A program made the position numbers and the translations under genes. A DNA stretch of 64,000 nt from Dethiobacter sp. (GTDB taxonomy: Bacteria; Bacillota; Dethiobacteria; Dethiobacterales; Dethiobacteraceae): the NCBI GenBank assembly GCA_018335875.1, contig JAGXRN010000042.1, positions 62,001 through 126,000 of the forward strand, in the 5' to 3' direction. The notes below the pieces were generated by a model. The model made no database searches, was not told the origin of the DNA, and was given only the letters and a program-made list of their open reading frames with translations. How positions within the stretch are numbered: the first letter of the stretch is position 1; every line of letters begins with the position of its first letter. This document shows, piece after piece, positions 52,724-61,164 of this stretch.

Positions 52724-53344
52724 TTAGTGAATATACGAGGGATCGTACTGCGGAAGTTCCGCATCTTGCTTCTTTGGCCTCTGCCTGCCTATGGTACGCC
52801 TTTTTGTGTAGAACTGCTTATCATTATCATTTTCTGTCTGCACAGTTTCAGGGCTCCCGGCAAGGCTTAATGCAGCGCTTTTTAACAATATGCCCTGCAT
52901 ACCGCCTATTAACAAGCTTACAGCCAACATGGATGCCATCTGCCGGGGTTTCACTTTTGTCAAATCACTGAGGCGAAGCTTATTTCCAAGTGACAGTGTA
53001 GCTGCCCACATGGCGCCGCCTCCCGCTGCGCCCTTGAAGAACTCATTGCCGGGAGCAGTTTTGGAAAAAACATAACCAAGTCCTGCTCCGAATGCCCCGC
53101 CCAACATGGCATCGGCTGCGTAACCAATGGCCCAGTCAATCTTATTTTCAGTATGACTGGGGATTACCCTGAGTAGATTTTCCCTCTTTCCTAGTAATCT
53201 GCTTCCTGCAGCTCTTCCATAGCGCACAGTGGGGATATTTTTTTTACTAAGCATGAAATTTGCTGCAGCTTTGGCCGCCGATCCGGCAACTCCTGTAATT
53301 GCGCCAACCACCAGCCAATCTTTGGTTGTCGGAGTCTCTTTCAT
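52724..53344 (-). CDS. hypothetical membrane protein (206 residues)
   Basis: Not recognised. Contains glycine/alanine-rich hydrophobic segments: VVGAITGVAGSAAKAAANFML near the N terminus, a GYAADAMLGGAFGAGLGYVF stretch, GAMWAATLSL and AVSLLIGGMQGILL, so three to four membrane helices, and a charged C-terminal tail ending QYDPSYIH. The layout resembles small spore- or envelope-associated membrane proteins but I cannot assign a family. Start ATG 53344 follows AGAGGTGG. Confidence 0.65.
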   Translation of the reverse strand: MKETPTTKDWLVVGAITGVAGSAAKAAANFMLSKKNIPTVRYGRAAGSRLLGKRENLLRVIPSHTENKIDWAIGYAADAMLGGAFGAGLGYVFSKTAPGNEFFKGAAGGGAMWAATLSLGNKLRLSDLTKVKPRQMASMLAVSLLIGGMQGILLKSAALSLAGSPETVQTENDNDKQFYTKRRTIGRQRPKKQDAELPQYDPSYIH

Positions 53345-53561
53345 AATTTAATCCACCTCTTAGCCAGTCTGATATTTTAGTTTGACCAACTGAGATTTAA
53401 TAATTGCTGCCTAATTTTGCCATCTATCTTAAGGCAGGGCGCATTAATACTGTACTGCAGTATTTGCTTCCTGCCTATGTGCCTTCTGTTTTAGGTAACG
53501 TTTCTTTTAAAGGTAGAATACGATAGGAACAAACAATGGTTTAAAAAGGGGAGAATTTACT

Positions 53562-54398
53562 TTGATAAAAGATAAACCGGCAAACGGATGGGGCCTTGAC
53601 TTTGCCTTTCCTTTGCAAAGCAGAGTCTTTGCCAAACCGCGCACAGAAGGAATAACCATGATTCTCGATAAAGGGAGCGGCCTTAGAGAAACACAGGATA
53701 TACTTGAAATGAGCGCCGACTACATAGATTTTTGGAAGTTGAGTTTTGGCTCATCTGCTCTCTACAACCCCACACTACTCAGTAAAAAGATTGAGATAAT
53801 CAAATCCTATGATATCCATGTTTATCCAGGCGGCACATTTCTTGAAATTGCTTACATTCAGGGGAAACTTAAGGCATATTTAAAGCGCGCGTTTGAGCTT
53901 GGCTTTACCTCAATTGAAATATCTGACGGAACTATCAATGTTGTACCCTGGCAGAGAAGCCAAATTATTAAAACAGCTTGCGAAACCGGCCTGCTTGTAG
54001 TCACTGAAATAGGAAAGAAAGATTGCAGTGAGGTTTTTAACCCCGAACAGATGGCGGAACAGGTCGGTAGGGACATTGATGACGGTGCATTTAAGGTCAT
54101 TGTTGAAGCCAGGGAGTCCGGTATGGGTGTTACCATTTTTAATGAGAAGGGCAATATTGAACAGGAAAAACTAAATAAATTTCTAATGACTGTAAGCCAT
54201 CAGGAGCAAATCATCTGGGAGGCTCCTCTTAAAAAGCAACAAGTTGATTTTATTACAATGTTTGGGCTCAATGTAAACCTGGGCAATATCTCCCCTCAGG
54301 AAATAATTGCACTCGAATCCCTGCGGGCTGGCCTGCGCGCTGATACCTTTAAGTTATCGCTTGCTGAGAGCGAAAAGAAACAGGCAAAATTTTACTGA
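53562..54398 (+). CDS. comA: phosphosulfolactate synthase ComA
   Basis: A 278-residue TIM-barrel enzyme adding sulfite to phosphoenolpyruvate to give phosphosulfolactate. Conserved parts: KPRTEGITMILDKGSGL, DFWKLSFGSSALY, VYPGGTFLEIAY, FTSIEISDGTI and VVTEIGKKD. In methanogens this begins coenzyme M synthesis; in Bacillus (YitD) it helps make the sulfolactate stored in spores, the more likely role here. Preceded by a good GGGGAG site. comB follows 18 bp later. Confidence 0.93.
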   Translation: MIKDKPANGWGLDFAFPLQSRVFAKPRTEGITMILDKGSGLRETQDILEMSADYIDFWKLSFGSSALYNPTLLSKKIEIIKSYDIHVYPGGTFLEIAYIQGKLKAYLKRAFELGFTSIEISDGTINVVPWQRSQIIKTACETGLLVVTEIGKKDCSEVFNPEQMAEQVGRDIDDGAFKVIVEARESGMGVTIFNEKGNIEQEKLNKFLMTVSHQEQIIWEAPLKKQQVDFITMFGLNVNLGNISPQEIIALESLRAGLRADTFKLSLAESEKKQAKFY

Positions 54399-54416
54399 AT
54401 TGTAGGTTGCTAATGT

Positions 54417-55154
54417 ATGTTTATAGATATAATACTGGTCCAGGAACAGATTGCCTCAGATGATATTAAAGAACGAATTGCAGTTGTCATTGATACTTTG
54501 AGAGCGACCAGCACCATTATTACAGCTTTGGGCATGGGCTGCCGTGAAGTAATTCCGGTCTCTTCACCGGCTGAAGCAATCAACCTGAAAAAGAAAGCTT
54601 TATACAGCAGCTACCTTTTAGGGGGAGAAATTGAGGGTAACTATATAGAAAGCTTCCAGTTGGGAAACTCCCCTGTTGAATATGCAAACACAACTCTCCG
54701 CGGAAAAGGTTTAATTCTCACAACCACAAACGGCACCCATGCTCTGCAAAAGGCCAAAAAGTCCGACATGGTCATTGTCTGTGCACTCTTAAACGCCAAG
54801 GCAGTATCGGATTGGCTTTCACGCCAGGAAAAAGATTTAGTTATCTGCTGTGCAGGGACTAGAGGAAATTACTCGCTGGAGGATTTCCTCACAGCAGGCC
54901 GCCTTGTTAATAACCTCATTGAAAAAAACAGCAGTTTTAGAGCTTCTGATCTTGCTTTGACGTCAGCCTGTTTCTACAAAAGTGTCCGCTTTGGCAAAGA
55001 CGGGAAAAACGGACTGCCTGATATGGTAAAAGGCAGTGTTAACGGCGAGAGGCTCTGCCGCTCAGGATTTGAAGAGGACGTTAAATACTGTGCGCAGGAG
55101 GATATTTATACCATTACTCCTATTTATATCAACGGCTCCATTAAACCCGTATAA
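54417..55154 (+). CDS. comB: 2-phosphosulfolactate phosphatase ComB
   Basis: A 245-residue phosphatase. Conserved stretches: AVVIDTLRATSTIITAL, LGGEIEGNYIESFQLGNSP, LILTTTNGTHAL and VICCAGTRGNYSLEDFL. It removes phosphate from phosphosulfolactate, giving sulfolactate. Pairs with comA in one transcript. Neither comC nor comDE, needed for coenzyme M, is in the window, which favours sulfolactate as the product. Confidence 0.93.
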   Translation: MFIDIILVQEQIASDDIKERIAVVIDTLRATSTIITALGMGCREVIPVSSPAEAINLKKKALYSSYLLGGEIEGNYIESFQLGNSPVEYANTTLRGKGLILTTTNGTHALQKAKKSDMVIVCALLNAKAVSDWLSRQEKDLVICCAGTRGNYSLEDFLTAGRLVNNLIEKNSSFRASDLALTSACFYKSVRFGKDGKNGLPDMVKGSVNGERLCRSGFEEDVKYCAQEDIYTITPIYINGSIKPV

Positions 55155-55234
55155 CTATTATTGCGGGATTCTATACCCTGCCCCTCCGTCATATACTTGA
55201 AAATATACTGGATATTACGGAGAGGGCAGATATT

Positions 55235-55690
55235 ATGAGCGGTTTTATCTTCATATCAATCATATTTATACTGGGCGTGGCGGGAAGGTCAAATGCAGTG
55301 GCATTTGCAGCAGGAATACTGCTGCTGATGAAACTGCTTAATGCCAAAAGCCTGCTTCCATTACTGGAAGAACGAGGGATTGAAATTGGTCTGCTTTTTC
55401 TTATGATTGCAGTACTGGTGCCGCTGGCCATCGACAGAATTGAAATAAAAGAAATTATTCTGACTTTCAGTTCACTGTCCGGGCTTTTAGCAATCGCCGG
55501 CGGGATAATAGCCACCAGATTAAATGGAATGGGACTGAATCTTCTCGAGACCCAGCCGCAAATAATACTTGGCCTTGTCATAGGCTCGTTAATAGGCATA
55601 GTGTTTTTAAAAGGCGTTCCGGTAGGGCCACTGATGGCCGGAGGGGTCACAGCCTTTTTTCTGGCGATAATAAGTTTATTTTCCCGTTAG
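55235..55690 (+). CDS. DUF441 (UPF0756) membrane protein
   Basis: A 151-residue four-helix membrane protein; the segments GVAGRSNAVAFAAGILLLMKLL and GVPVGPLMAGGVTAFFLAII are typical of the YeaL/DUF441 family, which has no known function. ATG 55235 is preceded by GGAGAGG. A tiny gene follows directly. Confidence 0.85.
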   Translation: MSGFIFISIIFILGVAGRSNAVAFAAGILLLMKLLNAKSLLPLLEERGIEIGLLFLMIAVLVPLAIDRIEIKEIILTFSSLSGLLAIAGGIIATRLNGMGLNLLETQPQIILGLVIGSLIGIVFLKGVPVGPLMAGGVTAFFLAIISLFSR

Positions 55691-55864
55691 ATGAATTGCT
55701 TCAGGCAGAGGAAGTGTTTACCTTTGGTGATGGATGTTCTGTTTGCCCTCTTTGTTCTCAACTTGCTGTGGCTCGTTGCCTCAGGACCTTTTACTGCAAA
55801 GAAGAACAACAGTGATAATTACGGCCATTTTCTGGTCAAAGCCCGCAAAAAAGCGCCGCACTAA
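55691..55864 (+). CDS. possible tiny membrane protein (57 residues)
   Basis: An open frame directly after the DUF441 stop. From ATG 55691 it has a short basic start and then VMDVLFALFVLNLLWLVASG as one membrane helix, ending in a basic tail KARKKAPH. No ribosome site precedes 55691; GTG 55727 or ATG 55730 (44 or 43 residues) are alternatives. Its end runs into a terminator hairpin, as expected of a true last gene. Family unknown. Confidence 0.4.
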   Translation: MNCFRQRKCLPLVMDVLFALFVLNLLWLVASGPFTAKKNNSDNYGHFLVKARKKAPH

Positions 55865-55880
55865 TGAACGGCGCTTTTTT
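55847..55880. terminator. bidirectional terminator
   Basis: AAAAAAGCGCCG and CGGCGCTTTTTT, 12-bp perfect arms with A/T-rich ends. Serves the DUF441 unit (+) and the convergent MFS gene (-). Confidence 0.88.
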
Positions 55881-55886
55881 CATGGG

Positions 55887-57098
55887 TTACGCCGCACCCG
55901 GTTGCTGCATAACAGTCTTCACACTGATAAATATGTAACCCAGCACACCGGCAATCACCGCCAGCACTCCCCCACTGATAAACATAACTGGAATGCTGAT
56001 CTGCTGCAAAAGCGAAAAAACAGGAGGCCCCAGGGCAACACCTATAAAGCGAACAGCTCCGTAAAGGGAAGTTACTCCCCCCCTCTGCTCGCTGGCAGTT
56101 GCGCTTGTAACCATGGTATTTACAGCCGGCAGCACCAATCCGCTGCCCAATCCGAGCAAACCTAAAATAGCAGGATAAATATAGACACTTTTGCAGCAAA
56201 AAGGCAGGATTGCCATGGCCACCGCAATTGTGATCAGCCCGGCCAGGTATGAAAGCTTAAAATATTTTCCTGTCTTTCTCAGATAGAGTCCTGTCAGATA
56301 GGCTGTAATAGACATAGAAAGTAGTGGGATTGACAGAATCGCACCTTTGCTTATTCCCCTCAGTCTGAAGTTAGTGACAAGGATATCCGATGTAAATGAC
56401 AAAACACCGAACAGAATAAACAAAACCACCATTCCCCCCAGGAAATTCAGGAGCAGTGAGACTCCCTTCCTGTTGAAGATGGAGATCATTGTTTTCATAT
56501 ACTTTTTGAATGGTGTTTTTTTTACATTTCCTTTTGGTTCTTTCACAAGGAACCAGACCAATGCGGCTATGGGTAAAGACAGCATGGCGTATGAAAAGAA
56601 CAGTGCGTACCAGACAATTAATGCCACTGCTGCGCCAAGCACCGGGCTGAGCACTTTACCGAGTCCGTTTGCCGCCTCCAGTATACCCATACTTTCACTG
56701 CGCTCTTTTGTTTTAAACAAATCTCCCGCAAGGGCCATTGCAATAGGGCCCGTGCCTGCTGCTCCTATCCCCTGCACAATCCTTCCCCCTAAGATCACAT
56801 AATAGGGGCTGCTCAATAAAGCTGAGGCCACTCCGGCGATAACGCCCCCTATGCCGTACAGGATTACACTGGGTACAATAATAATTTTTCTGCCATACCT
56901 GTCGGAGAGGTAACCAAGAAAAGGTATTGCCACTGCCGCCGAGGCTGAAAAGAAAGTAATCAGCAGTCCCACCTGAAACTGATTTATGTTTAATTCATTC
57001 TTGATGGTTGGAAATTCCGGAATAAGCATGGAGTTTCCCAATACCATCAAAAAGGGCACCGTGCTTAGGACAACAACCATTAACTTCTTATTTTTCAT
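55887..57098 (-). CDS. MFS transporter (drug-efflux type)
   Basis: A 403-residue 12-helix transporter with loop 2-3 motif A GYLSDRYGRKIIIVPS, then GRIVQGIGAAGTGPIAMAL (antiporter-type helix 4/5 motif). These suggest a proton-coupled exporter. The ATG 57098 is preceded by GAGG and, further upstream, an AACCTA/TAGGTT inverted repeat. Confidence 0.88.
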   Translation of the reverse strand: MKNKKLMVVVLSTVPFLMVLGNSMLIPEFPTIKNELNINQFQVGLLITFFSASAAVAIPFLGYLSDRYGRKIIIVPSVILYGIGGVIAGVASALLSSPYYVILGGRIVQGIGAAGTGPIAMALAGDLFKTKERSESMGILEAANGLGKVLSPVLGAAVALIVWYALFFSYAMLSLPIAALVWFLVKEPKGNVKKTPFKKYMKTMISIFNRKGVSLLLNFLGGMVVLFILFGVLSFTSDILVTNFRLRGISKGAILSIPLLSMSITAYLTGLYLRKTGKYFKLSYLAGLITIAVAMAILPFCCKSVYIYPAILGLLGLGSGLVLPAVNTMVTSATASEQRGGVTSLYGAVRFIGVALGPPVFSLLQQISIPVMFISGGVLAVIAGVLGYIFISVKTVMQQPGAA

Positions 57099-57123
57099 TT
57101 AGTATCCTCTTTACATTTTTTTT

Positions 57124-57143
57124 AACCTACAGTATTTTAGGTT
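57124..57143. promoter_or_regulatory. inverted repeat upstream of the MFS gene, possible operator
   Basis: AACCTA (57124-57129) and TAGGTT (57138-57143), 8 bases apart, lie about 30 bp before the MFS start in the divergent region with the YeiH-type gene. Looks like a dimeric repressor site; no regulator gene is adjacent. Confidence 0.35.
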
Positions 57144-57245
57144 GATTAGAGTGATTTCATACTGTTTAAATTCTGTCAGGAATACTTTCACTTTATTGAG
57201 CCTCCTGCCATAGAATAAAGGAGTTTAATCGACAGGAGGTTTAAT

Positions 57246-58568
57246 ATGTCAGATCTTGAAGAAAAAAACTTTAAAAGGAAAGTAAATTGGTCTCCCCTCT
57301 GGAAAACAGAAGATTGGTGGACAGTATGGCTGGCTGTTGCCCTGATGCTGGCGGCCGCCGCAGGGCTGGTCAAAAAAATCCCGGCTCCGGGTAAATGGGC
57401 CACAAACCCCCTGCTGGCGCTGTCTTCCGCCAGCGGGTGGCAATTTTTGCTCCTCGCGTGCGGGATAGGAATTCTCACTTTTGCTGCCGTGGCTGTAATG
57501 AAAGAAAAAGCAAGAGACTACATAACCGGATTCCCCTTTCTCTTTGGGCTCGCGTTTCTCTCTTTTCTGCTGGGGAATCAGTCCACTCTAAATAAGTACC
57601 AGCTGGACAATGTTATCTGGGCGCTTGTCATTGGCCTGATTATCAGCAATACTGTGGGAAGGCCAAAGTGGCTGTCGGAAACAACCCGTACAGAGTTGTT
57701 TATTAAGACCGGTTTAGTCCTGCTGGGAGCAGAGATCCTTTTTAACAGAATCATGGTTTTGGGCTTATATGGTTTAGGAGTTGCATGGCTTGTAACTCCT
57801 GTGGTATTCACATTCATGTTCCTGCTTGGCACAAAAATCCTTAAAATAAGCAGTAAATCTCTGGTAGCAACTATCAGCGCAGCCACATCCATCTGCGGTG
57901 TCTCTGCGGCAATAGCTGCCGGCTCCGCCACCAGGGCCAAAAAAGAGGAGATCAGCTATGCTATCTCCCTTTCACTGATTTTTACTGTTATCATGATGAT
58001 TGGATTACCATACCTTATCAGGTTTGCGGGCCTTGGGCAGATAGTTGGCGGGGCGCTGATCGGCGGCACAGTCGATTCAACAGGAGCTGTTGTAGTATCC
58101 GGGTCGCTGCTGGGCGAAAAAGCCATGGAGATTGCAGCCATCATTAAGATGATACAGAATGTGCTAATCGGCATGGTTGCCTTTGCCCTTTCCTTTATCT
58201 GGGTTACCCGAGTGGAAAGAACAGCCGGTGATGAGAAGCCGTCAGCAATGGAAATCTGGAACAGGTTCCCTAAGTTCATTTTGGGTTTTGTCCTGGCATC
58301 TGCTGTTTTCTCATTTGTGCTAATTCCCATGCTCGGCAATGGTGCTGTGGGAGACATCCTGAAAGTTACAAAAGGCCTGCGCGGATGGTTTTTTTGCCTG
58401 GCTTTTGTCTCAATCGGGCTGGAAACAAATTTCAAGCAGCTGCTTAAACAGGGGCAGGGAGGCAAGCCTATTCTCCTTTACTTAGTCGGCCAATCATTTA
58501 ACTTAGTACTGACACTCCTGGCCGCGCTTCTCTTCTTTAGTGGACGGTTCTTTCCTCTACCCCTCTAA
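57246..58568 (+). CDS. YeiH/UPF0324 family membrane exporter
   Basis: A 440-residue, about eleven-helix protein. Family motifs: LIISNTVGRP, TRTELFIKTGLVLLGAEILF, SAATSICGVSAAIAAGSA, GGTVDSTGAVVVSGSL and GWFFCLAFVSIGLETNFKQL. Usually annotated as a putative sulfate exporter; members near sulfonate-degradation genes are proposed sulfite exporters. It lies three genes after comA-comB, which use sulfite, so a sulfite or sulfonate role is possible. ATG 57246 has AGGAGG five bases upstream. Confidence 0.9.
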   Translation: MSDLEEKNFKRKVNWSPLWKTEDWWTVWLAVALMLAAAAGLVKKIPAPGKWATNPLLALSSASGWQFLLLACGIGILTFAAVAVMKEKARDYITGFPFLFGLAFLSFLLGNQSTLNKYQLDNVIWALVIGLIISNTVGRPKWLSETTRTELFIKTGLVLLGAEILFNRIMVLGLYGLGVAWLVTPVVFTFMFLLGTKILKISSKSLVATISAATSICGVSAAIAAGSATRAKKEEISYAISLSLIFTVIMMIGLPYLIRFAGLGQIVGGALIGGTVDSTGAVVVSGSLLGEKAMEIAAIIKMIQNVLIGMVAFALSFIWVTRVERTAGDEKPSAMEIWNRFPKFILGFVLASAVFSFVLIPMLGNGAVGDILKVTKGLRGWFFCLAFVSIGLETNFKQLLKQGQGGKPILLYLVGQSFNLVLTLLAALLFFSGRFFPLPL

Positions 58569-58724
58569 AAATACATGTATCAGCCGTGCAACCGCACGGC
58601 TTTTTCATTGCATACCAGGAAATTTCCTCTGTTAAAAAGCACGAAGCGTCTTTCTTGCTTTTATACATATCATACCCTGTACTTTCTCATACTATCTACA
58701 AGGCTAAATGAAGGAGGTGAAATA

Positions 58725-58907
58725 ATGCTAAACTCTACAGAAATTCAAACATGCATTGACAAGTGTACACAAAGCGCCCAAATGATCAGAAACATCGCCA
58801 ATGGAATGGTAGACCACAGGGCCAGGTATGCTTTAGCTGAAGCTGACAGGCATATTGAAATGTGTATTCACGGGTGTCTTGATGCTAAAGGCTTATCAAA
58901 ATCCTAA
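58725..58907 (+). CDS. small twin-CX3C helical protein 1 (60 residues)
   Basis: A 60-residue protein with Cys at 10, 14, 47 and 51 (CIDKC and CIHGC), with predominantly helix-forming sequence between: a likely alpha-hairpin with the two CX3C pairs facing each other. No signal peptide. ATG 58725 has AGGAGGTGA upstream. Could bind copper or another soft metal, like the DUF326/Csp Cys bundles, or be a spore-associated protein; I do not recognise the family. A paralogue follows immediately. Confidence 0.75.
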   Translation: MLNSTEIQTCIDKCTQSAQMIRNIANGMVDHRARYALAEADRHIEMCIHGCLDAKGLSKS

Positions 58908-58928
58908 TTAAAAAGGGAGGTTAGTATA

Positions 58929-59108
58929 ATGGATCAAAAGCAGCAACTTCAGCAATGTATAAAAGATTGTCAAAATGTTGTTTCAGAATTGCAGTCAATG
59001 GCCAAGAAGTCAAATGATGAAAAACTTAAATCTACCCTGGATGAATCCGCACATCACCTTGACATGTGTGTCCGGGAGTGTGAGTTTGCTTCAAAACAGG
59101 CTCCCTAA
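58929..59108 (+). CDS. small twin-CX3C helical protein 2 (59 residues)
   Basis: A 59-residue paralogue of the preceding gene, with Cys at exactly 10, 14, 47 and 51 (CIKDC and CVREC), plus His 43 and Met 46 at shared positions. The intervening sequence has drifted but keeps length and helical character. GGGAGGT lies seven bases before ATG 58929. The pair is cotranscribed and followed by a strong terminator. Identical spacing with low identity points to constraint on the Cys geometry, as for metal binding. Confidence 0.75.
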   Translation: MDQKQQLQQCIKDCQNVVSELQSMAKKSNDEKLKSTLDESAHHLDMCVRECEFASKQAP

Positions 59109-59145
59109 ACTTAACTGAACGGGTTCTTTTACACCGCTTTCCTGG

Positions 59146-59171
59146 CCGGCGCATAAAGGCGCCGGTTTTTT
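59146..59171 (+). terminator. intrinsic terminator after the twin-CX3C pair
   Basis: CCGGCGC and GCGCCGG (7-bp, GC-rich) followed by TTTTTT. Confidence 0.9.
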
Positions 59172-59261
59172 GTCGACTATTTACTAACCTGCTTTTTTTA
59201 CTAACCCAATAGAGGAAAATGAGTAAAAATTATCGAAGTAATCCTTACGGGATTTTATTAT

Positions 59262-59289
59262 TTGACTACTGTCAGGACAAACATACTAC
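59262..59289 (+). promoter_or_regulatory. candidate promoter for the HpcH/HpaI aldolase operon
   Basis: TTGACT (59262-59267) and TACTAC (59284-59289) are 16 bp apart, about 55 bp before ATG 59347. Confidence 0.4.
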
Positions 59290-59346
59290 TTCCCACTGTT
59301 TGCAGATTAACAGAAGCACTTCAAATTACCAAAAAGGGGCGTTTGT

Positions 59347-60111
59347 ATGATTAACAACAAGCTGAAAAAGAAGTTAAAAAATGGTGAAACTGCTCTGGGG
59401 ACTTTTATTATGTGTAATTCTCCTGACCTTGTGGAAGTGGTGGGCTTGTCCGGCCTGGATTTTGTGGTCATTGATACTGAACACGGACCGCTTTCCCTTG
59501 AATCGACTCAACACTTAATCCGTGCCGCTGAACTTAGGGGAATGTCTTCCATCATTAGGATTACAGAATTCAGGGATACTACAGTCTTAAGAGCCTTAGA
59601 CGTGGGAGCACACGGTGTCCAGGTGCCACAGGTCAACGACCGCATTACTGCAGAAAGAATAGTCAAAGCGGCAAAATATTTCCCTCTGGGCACAAGGGGT
59701 GCTGCTCTTACCAGGGCGGCGGATTACGGCACGGTTCATCCGTTAAAGTATTTTGAGCATGAAAATGAAGAGACACTGATAGTCGTACATTGTGAGAGTA
59801 AATCAAGCCTTGACAACCTGGAGGAGATTGCAGCAATACCGGGAATCGATGTGATTTTCCTGGGACCATTCGATATGTCACAATCACTTGGCATTCCCGC
59901 CCAGGTGACTCACCCGCTGGTAGAGCAGGCAGCCGAAAAAGTTGTTAAGGTTGCCAATGACGCGGGAATAGCAGCCGGTATATTTGTACGCAGCGGCGAT
60001 CAGGTAAAAATACGTGTAGAACAGGGCTTCCGCTATATTACTATTGGCACCGATGTAGGAATCATTGGTGCTGCCTATAGACGGGAAATTTCAAATGCAA
60101 ATAGCAACTAA
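59347..60111 (+). CDS. HpcH/HpaI family aldolase
   Basis: A 254-residue class II, metal-dependent aldolase of the 2,4-dihydroxyhept-2-enedioate/2-keto-3-deoxyglucarate type. Typical segments: VVIDTEHGPLS with metal-binding neighbours, GAHGVQVPQVN, YFPLGTRGAA and IFLGPFDMSQSLG. It cleaves a 2-keto acid to pyruvate (or a related keto acid) and an aldehyde. The 2-hydroxyacid dehydrogenase gene follows after 8-17 bp, so the two likely work in one pathway. Confidence 0.9.
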   Translation: MINNKLKKKLKNGETALGTFIMCNSPDLVEVVGLSGLDFVVIDTEHGPLSLESTQHLIRAAELRGMSSIIRITEFRDTTVLRALDVGAHGVQVPQVNDRITAERIVKAAKYFPLGTRGAALTRAADYGTVHPLKYFEHENEETLIVVHCESKSSLDNLEEIAAIPGIDVIFLGPFDMSQSLGIPAQVTHPLVEQAAEKVVKVANDAGIAAGIFVRSGDQVKIRVEQGFRYITIGTDVGIIGAAYRREISNANSN

Positions 60112-60128
60112 TCCAGGGGGTGTGTCTT

Positions 60129-61103
60129 ATGTTAGCAGTTATTGTTGATAGTCATATTGTTCCCGGCTATAACTATGAAATTGAGCGTGATGTTCTCAGT
60201 AAAGAGGGCATTGAGCTGAGGACGGAAACCTGCCGTACCCCGGGTGAGATAATTGAAAGGTGCCAGGATGCTGACGCTTTGCTTTCCATCTATGCACCAA
60301 CCCCAAAGAGTGTCATTGACTCGCTGCCGAACTGTAAAGTTTATGTCAGATACGGTATCGGCTATGATAACATTGATGTTGATGCAGCTACTGCAAAGGG
60401 AATACCCGTCTGCAATATTCCCGATTATTGTCTGCCGGAAGTTGCCAGCCACACAATTGCGCTGCTTTTAAATTACGAACGTAAAATCAATTTTATGAAT
60501 AACGCCGTTAAGCAGCGTGTTTGGAATTCAAGTCTGGGCTTTCCTTCAAGGCGTTTGTCCGAAGTGACCCTGGGCTTAATCGGGTTTGGGAAAATTGCCC
60601 AGCATGTCTATGAATACGCTAAAGGCTTTGGCATGAAAATAATTATCTTTGACCCTTATCTACCGGACAGCGTGCTTGAGGGAAAAACGGCTGGAAAGGT
60701 AACACTTGATGAACTTTATCAGCAAGCCGACTACATATCAGTCCATGTTCCTTTATCTGCTGAATCCAGGCATCTGTTAAATTATGATGCTTTTTCGCGC
60801 ATGAAAGATTCAGCTGTTATAATTAACACCTCAAGAGGCTCTCTTGTTGATGAGGCTGCCCTGATTCGCGCCCTGAAGGAAAAGAAAATCAGGGGCGCCT
60901 GTCTTGATGTTTTGGAACATGAGCCAGTGCTCCCTGACAATGAGCTTCTCGACATGGATGAAGTTATTATCACCCCACACTCTGCATTTAACAGTGTCCA
61001 GGCTCGTCTAAGCCTGCGCACACGTGTCGCACAAACTGCAGCAGCTGTGTTAAAAGGCGAAAAGCCCTATAACATAGTTAACAAAAAAGCGCTTGGACTG
61101 TGA
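60129..61103 (+). CDS. D-2-hydroxyacid dehydrogenase (CtBP/SerA-like)
   Basis: A 324-residue NAD-dependent dehydrogenase. Rossmann motif GLIGFGKIAQHV; catalytic Arg in NTSRGSLVDEAALI, Glu and His in the later VLEHEPVLPDNELLD and TPHSAFNS. N-terminal substrate domain: VRYGIGYDNIDVDAATAKGI. It may act on the aldolase's keto acid. Start ATG 60129 is eight bases after GGGGG; GTG 60120 is in frame. Confidence 0.9.
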   Translation: MLAVIVDSHIVPGYNYEIERDVLSKEGIELRTETCRTPGEIIERCQDADALLSIYAPTPKSVIDSLPNCKVYVRYGIGYDNIDVDAATAKGIPVCNIPDYCLPEVASHTIALLLNYERKINFMNNAVKQRVWNSSLGFPSRRLSEVTLGLIGFGKIAQHVYEYAKGFGMKIIIFDPYLPDSVLEGKTAGKVTLDELYQQADYISVHVPLSAESRHLLNYDAFSRMKDSAVIINTSRGSLVDEAALIRALKEKKIRGACLDVLEHEPVLPDNELLDMDEVIITPHSAFNSVQARLSLRTRVAQTAAAVLKGEKPYNIVNKKALGL

Positions 61104-61122
61104 TGACAAAAAACCACTAAAA

Positions 61123-61153
61123 AAACCGGGCTTTTAAAATAAAAGCCCGGTTT
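61123..61153. terminator. bidirectional terminator between convergent dehydrogenase genes
   Basis: AAACCGGGCTTTT and AAAAGCCCGGTTT, 13-bp perfect arms with A/T ends. Confidence 0.88.
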
Positions 61154-61164
61154 AATTATTAGTC

